Source of the DNA: Sodiomyces alkalinus F11
Taxonomy: Eukaryota; Ascomycota; Sordariomycetes; Glomerellales; Plectosphaerellaceae
Reading direction: 5' to 3'
Assembly: GCF_003711515.1 (NCBI RefSeq)
Contig: NW_021167083.1
Coordinates: 1,562,481 to 1,626,480, forward strand
Length of the DNA stretch: 64,000 bases
Shown: piece by piece, positions 61,210-64,000 of the stretch
Position numbering within the stretch: the stretch's first letter is position 1
Layout of the letters: each line of letters starts with the position of its first letter
Notes under the pieces: model-generated
Databases searched by the model: none
What the model saw: the letters and a program-made list of their open reading frames with translations, nothing else
Told to the model about the DNA's origin: nothing
Position numbers and translations under genes: made by a program

Positions 61210-61347
61210 GTCCACGATCTTACGATGTACCGGGACTTTCGGTATAGACGCTGATTTCCTAGCCGAGGAACGCCCTCGGGCAGCGCGGCCTAAATAGGAT
61301 ACGCTTATGCGGAAGACCAGAAGGGGGTATGCGGGATACCGCTACTC
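61210..61347 (-). repeat. right terminal inverted repeat of the 574-bp element
   Basis: Begins GTCCACGAT on the top strand and ends CCGCTACTC, mirrored by 60774-60910. Confidence 0.87.
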
Positions 61348-61356
61348 CAATACGAC
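61348..61356. repeat. 9-bp target-site duplication CAATACGAC, right
   Basis: Identical to 60765-60773 and directly abutting the element. Confidence 0.87.
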
Positions 61357-64000
61357 TTCCCTGGTATCTATTCATCTCATGAATGCGTCGTTTGGTGCGT
61401 TTGAGCAGGACAATGACTGGACTATGAGGATTTTGAGGGTTAATCTTAAGAAATTTCGTCTTAGGTAGGGCCGCTTGATGCCACAAATGTCCGTAATGCC
61501 TTATAAATTTGCTTACTCAACAACAGGGTTCCCCGCCATACCAAGGAACCATGGCAGCGTACGGCTGCCCGTGAACCCATTGGCTCCCTCTGTACGGGGT
61601 AGCGTCGATTCTTCCGGAAGCCGGCCCCTCGGCCTTCAAAGCCGTGGAAGGCCACAACTCCTGACGTATAGCCGGTTAATAAGACGTTCGTGTGTCAGCG
61701 TGACCCTAGAACTTTCTCGTGCCACCATGTCGCGTGTCCGGGTCAATCGGTGGGAAGGGGGTGGTCAATATGCAGCAGAACCCGCCACCCCGGTCACTCA
61801 TTACTTGCGTGATGAAGACGGGACTTTGTGGTCATGTCGAAGTACGAATACGGATACTTTCTAGGGGTACTCGATTATCATATCGGCCCCAATGTTATTA
61901 CGCAGCCGATGAGGAAATGCGCGAGGCTCGTCGCTTCCGCAACTCCCACCACGACAGGGCTGAATGAACTGCAAGTCGGTGGTTGATCGCCACACGGACC
62001 GCATCATTTCACTACTCCGGACTATTGTCGCTAGGATGGTTCTCGACAGGCGAAAGCCAACGACGATGGTGTACCTCAAAAGCTAACAAGGCCTTCTGCC
62101 AGTGAGGACCCCAACGAGAGAAAGTCACCTGAGCTAAGAGTGACCCGGCGCTTTAACGAGGCAAGGCTGGGCTTGTCGCGGCCTATACCAATGATTTTGC
62201 ACGGACAGATCGAGTGTGCGAGTTCAAATCCTTGAACACTACCGTTGAACCTACATAGATGGATCCCTCCGTTATGACACACCCCTAGTTGTTAGATATG
62301 TCTTGCCTTGCTAGGTTACCATGTATGTACGGCCCGTAAGGAGACAGCCGTCATCCGTAATCATATGCGTATGGATAATCTCGGTTCAATTGATCGTGAC
62401 AAGCTGCTGGGAACAAGCCGGCGCTGGGCCCAGAGTTCGATTTGGGACTGTTATTGGATGGCACGGGGCAAATTAAGAGACCCGGACACCCGCATTTCTT
62501 ATATACATCTCTCCCTGCATGCCATATAAAGTAATTACTTCGTAGTGCAGAGTATCATGACAGCCAACGGTCCAGACTTTGAACAGTTTAGATTGCGAAA
62601 TGGATATTGTATGTTGATAGGAAGGTGGGCAAAGGTAGCACCGTCCGTGTGCTATATGGTTCTCCCAGATAGTAAGCCACCTTTACCTGAAGTTTAGGGC
62701 AGATTCGAACGAAAGGACACTAGGGCAGGACGGTCAAAGTACGAAATCTCTGTGAGTGCACCGTTGGACGGGACGAGAGAAGGATAGGATGCGCGCTACT
62801 ATAATTGGGTCGAGTGAAGGCTGTCTGTAATTACCTTATGCACGCAACTCCGTCCTCTATACTCCGTACTTTATAAGGTACTGTGATTAATTACTCTATG
62901 CGTCGTAGTTTCCCCGTCTGTTGGCTATTGTGGGGGAATGGAAGGTTCCCATGCAAGAATCCCTGTCATTTTCGTCTGTGCCCTTCTGCCCCCATCAGTG
63001 GCCTCTATCCCCGCCATCGTTTTCCGGGCCTTATTTCCCACAAGGCTATTTCCTTTTTGGGCCATCGCTTACGGAAAAGCCTCCTTCGGCGACATTGGGC
63101 TGTTGTTCCCCGCAATTATCCGTCGAGCCTACCAGCCAAAGGGACTCACGTAATTCCTGCATGGTTTCGTTTCATTCCAGGTCTATATGTCAGCCCCCTT
63201 CTGCCGCCTCCAGTAAGCTAAAGTGACCACTTGAACTGAACCATCGGCTTCGTACCTACATACAGCGTAGTTCGTAAGGTACTAAGGTAGCTACCTTATG
63301 TCATTTACCCCGTATTTGTAGCTCTCCGTCTCATCACTGCCATCCCTTAAACCCGGCTGCCACCGAGCTACTTACCCAAGGAGTCTAGCTGACCCATCAG
63401 ATCAATGCTACAAAGGAGAGTACGGGCACGTATGTCATTATCCCTACAAGTTAGTGACATCCACTGACACAGGATATATACAACGTAATGCATCTCGAAG
63501 GACCGGTAGTTGGGGCGAAGATGATTCCTTCAATATCACGAGGGACGAGTTGTGTGGTTTCTAGCCGCGTCGCTACCAGTACCCATAACCCAGTGGTCGG
63601 CAGACCGCGTCAGACCGCGTCCGAAACGGCTTCCGCTTCAGGATCGACTCTAAACCCAAGATAACTCTAATGTGGCACAGAAGTTCGTTATCGTCTAATA
63701 AAAGGTTGGTCGGTCATGACCATCGGGGCTTCTCGAACTTACGGTCGTCTCACCTTTTGCCGGATTAAAAACATCTTACGTTCGTCTGATCAATCAACTG
63801 TGTGCTCTTCTTCTATTTTAGTACTGCTGGTCCCCTATAATGATGATGATGAAACGGCAAAGGAAAAGGACAAGAAAACGTGGCTTACATTGCATCACCC
63901 ACGCGACCCTCGTGCAGTCTGGGGAGAAGCCTTCACTGCGGGCAACTACTTTATCGTACCTTCGTAGGTCGCCGGCTCGGTGTCCATGTGGCGCCTGTAC
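61357..64000. other. gene-poor region to the window edge
   Basis: No gene is confidently supported. Frames of 70-130 codons occur, three of them overlapping at 62883-63226. One of these (62938-63153) is hydrophobic, but none has a domain, a clear start or splice structure. Short TACTCCGTA and ACTAAGGTAGCTACCTTA motifs occur near 62866 and 63282. A CAGACCGCGT tandem pair lies at about 63601-63620. Confidence 0.45.

Larger units (their letters stand above)
60774..61347. mobile_element. 574-bp non-autonomous inverted-repeat transposon (MITE-like)
   Basis: Terminal inverted repeats of about 137 bp (60774-60910 and 61210-61347) begin GAGTAGCGGTATCCCGCATA on both strands. They flank a spacer of about 300 bp with no coding frame. 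The element is bracketed by a perfect 9-bp direct repeat, CAATACGAC. The 9-bp duplication and long inverted repeats are most like Mutator-type (MULE) non-autonomous elements. The inner half of the arms contains one divergent block (about 60833-60856 against its mirror); the rest matches closely. Absence of a frame shows it depended on a transposase from elsewhere. Confidence 0.87.

Noticed and set aside
62938..63153. Hydrophobic 71-codon frame as a transporter fragment
   Set aside because: Two other overlapping frames are equally open and no family motif is visible; a pseudogene remains possible.

Overview
The window is nuclear DNA of a filamentous ascomycete, most likely a Sordariomycete. 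Genes carry short GT-AG introns and long low-complexity protein tails. A STE3/PRE-1 type pheromone receptor, a fungal POB3 without an HMG box and a cytosolic GH1 beta-glucosidase are present. The transposons are eroded by C-to-T and G-to-A changes, mostly at CpA/TpG, which is the signature of repeat-induced point mutation (RIP). The species is not identified.

Layout. 0.7-6.6 kb: a large SNF2/ATRX-like chromatin remodeller on the minus strand, with a short 3' exon that the long open frame misses. 7.3-13.8 kb: a RIP-degraded element of about 6.5 kb with inverted termini and traces of two divergent genes. 14.3-20.8 kb: glutathione synthetase (+), mitochondrial single-stranded DNA-binding protein (-) and the STE3-like receptor (+). 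21.9-34.1 kb: an Erf4-domain protein (-), an unrecognised multi-pass membrane protein (+) and a DUF4203/TMEM198-like membrane protein (+). 34.6-40.2 kb: a complete but dead Ty1/copia retrotransposon on the minus strand, with 204-bp LTRs and the target duplication GACAT. 40.8-58.4 kb: GH1 beta-glucosidase (-), a GFA/CENP-V type zinc protein (-), FACT subunit POB3 (-), an AMP-binding acyl-CoA ligase (+) and a disordered protein with a CRIB-like motif (-). 58.4-64 kb: gene-poor DNA holding a 574-bp non-autonomous inverted-repeat transposon with a perfect 9-bp target duplication.

The genes are single-copy housekeeping, signalling and metabolic genes with no cluster logic: no secondary-metabolite cluster, CRISPR array or operon. 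Two pairs touch the same broad processes. The SNF2 remodeller and POB3 both act on chromatin. The pheromone receptor, Erf4 (Ras palmitoylation) and the CRIB-like protein (possible Rho-GTPase partner) all relate to signalling; this is thematic, not shown by linkage. The most novel material is the 6.5-kb inverted-terminus element and the 574-bp element. Exon joins were set by hand from splice motifs and reading phase, and all summed coding lengths are multiples of three.
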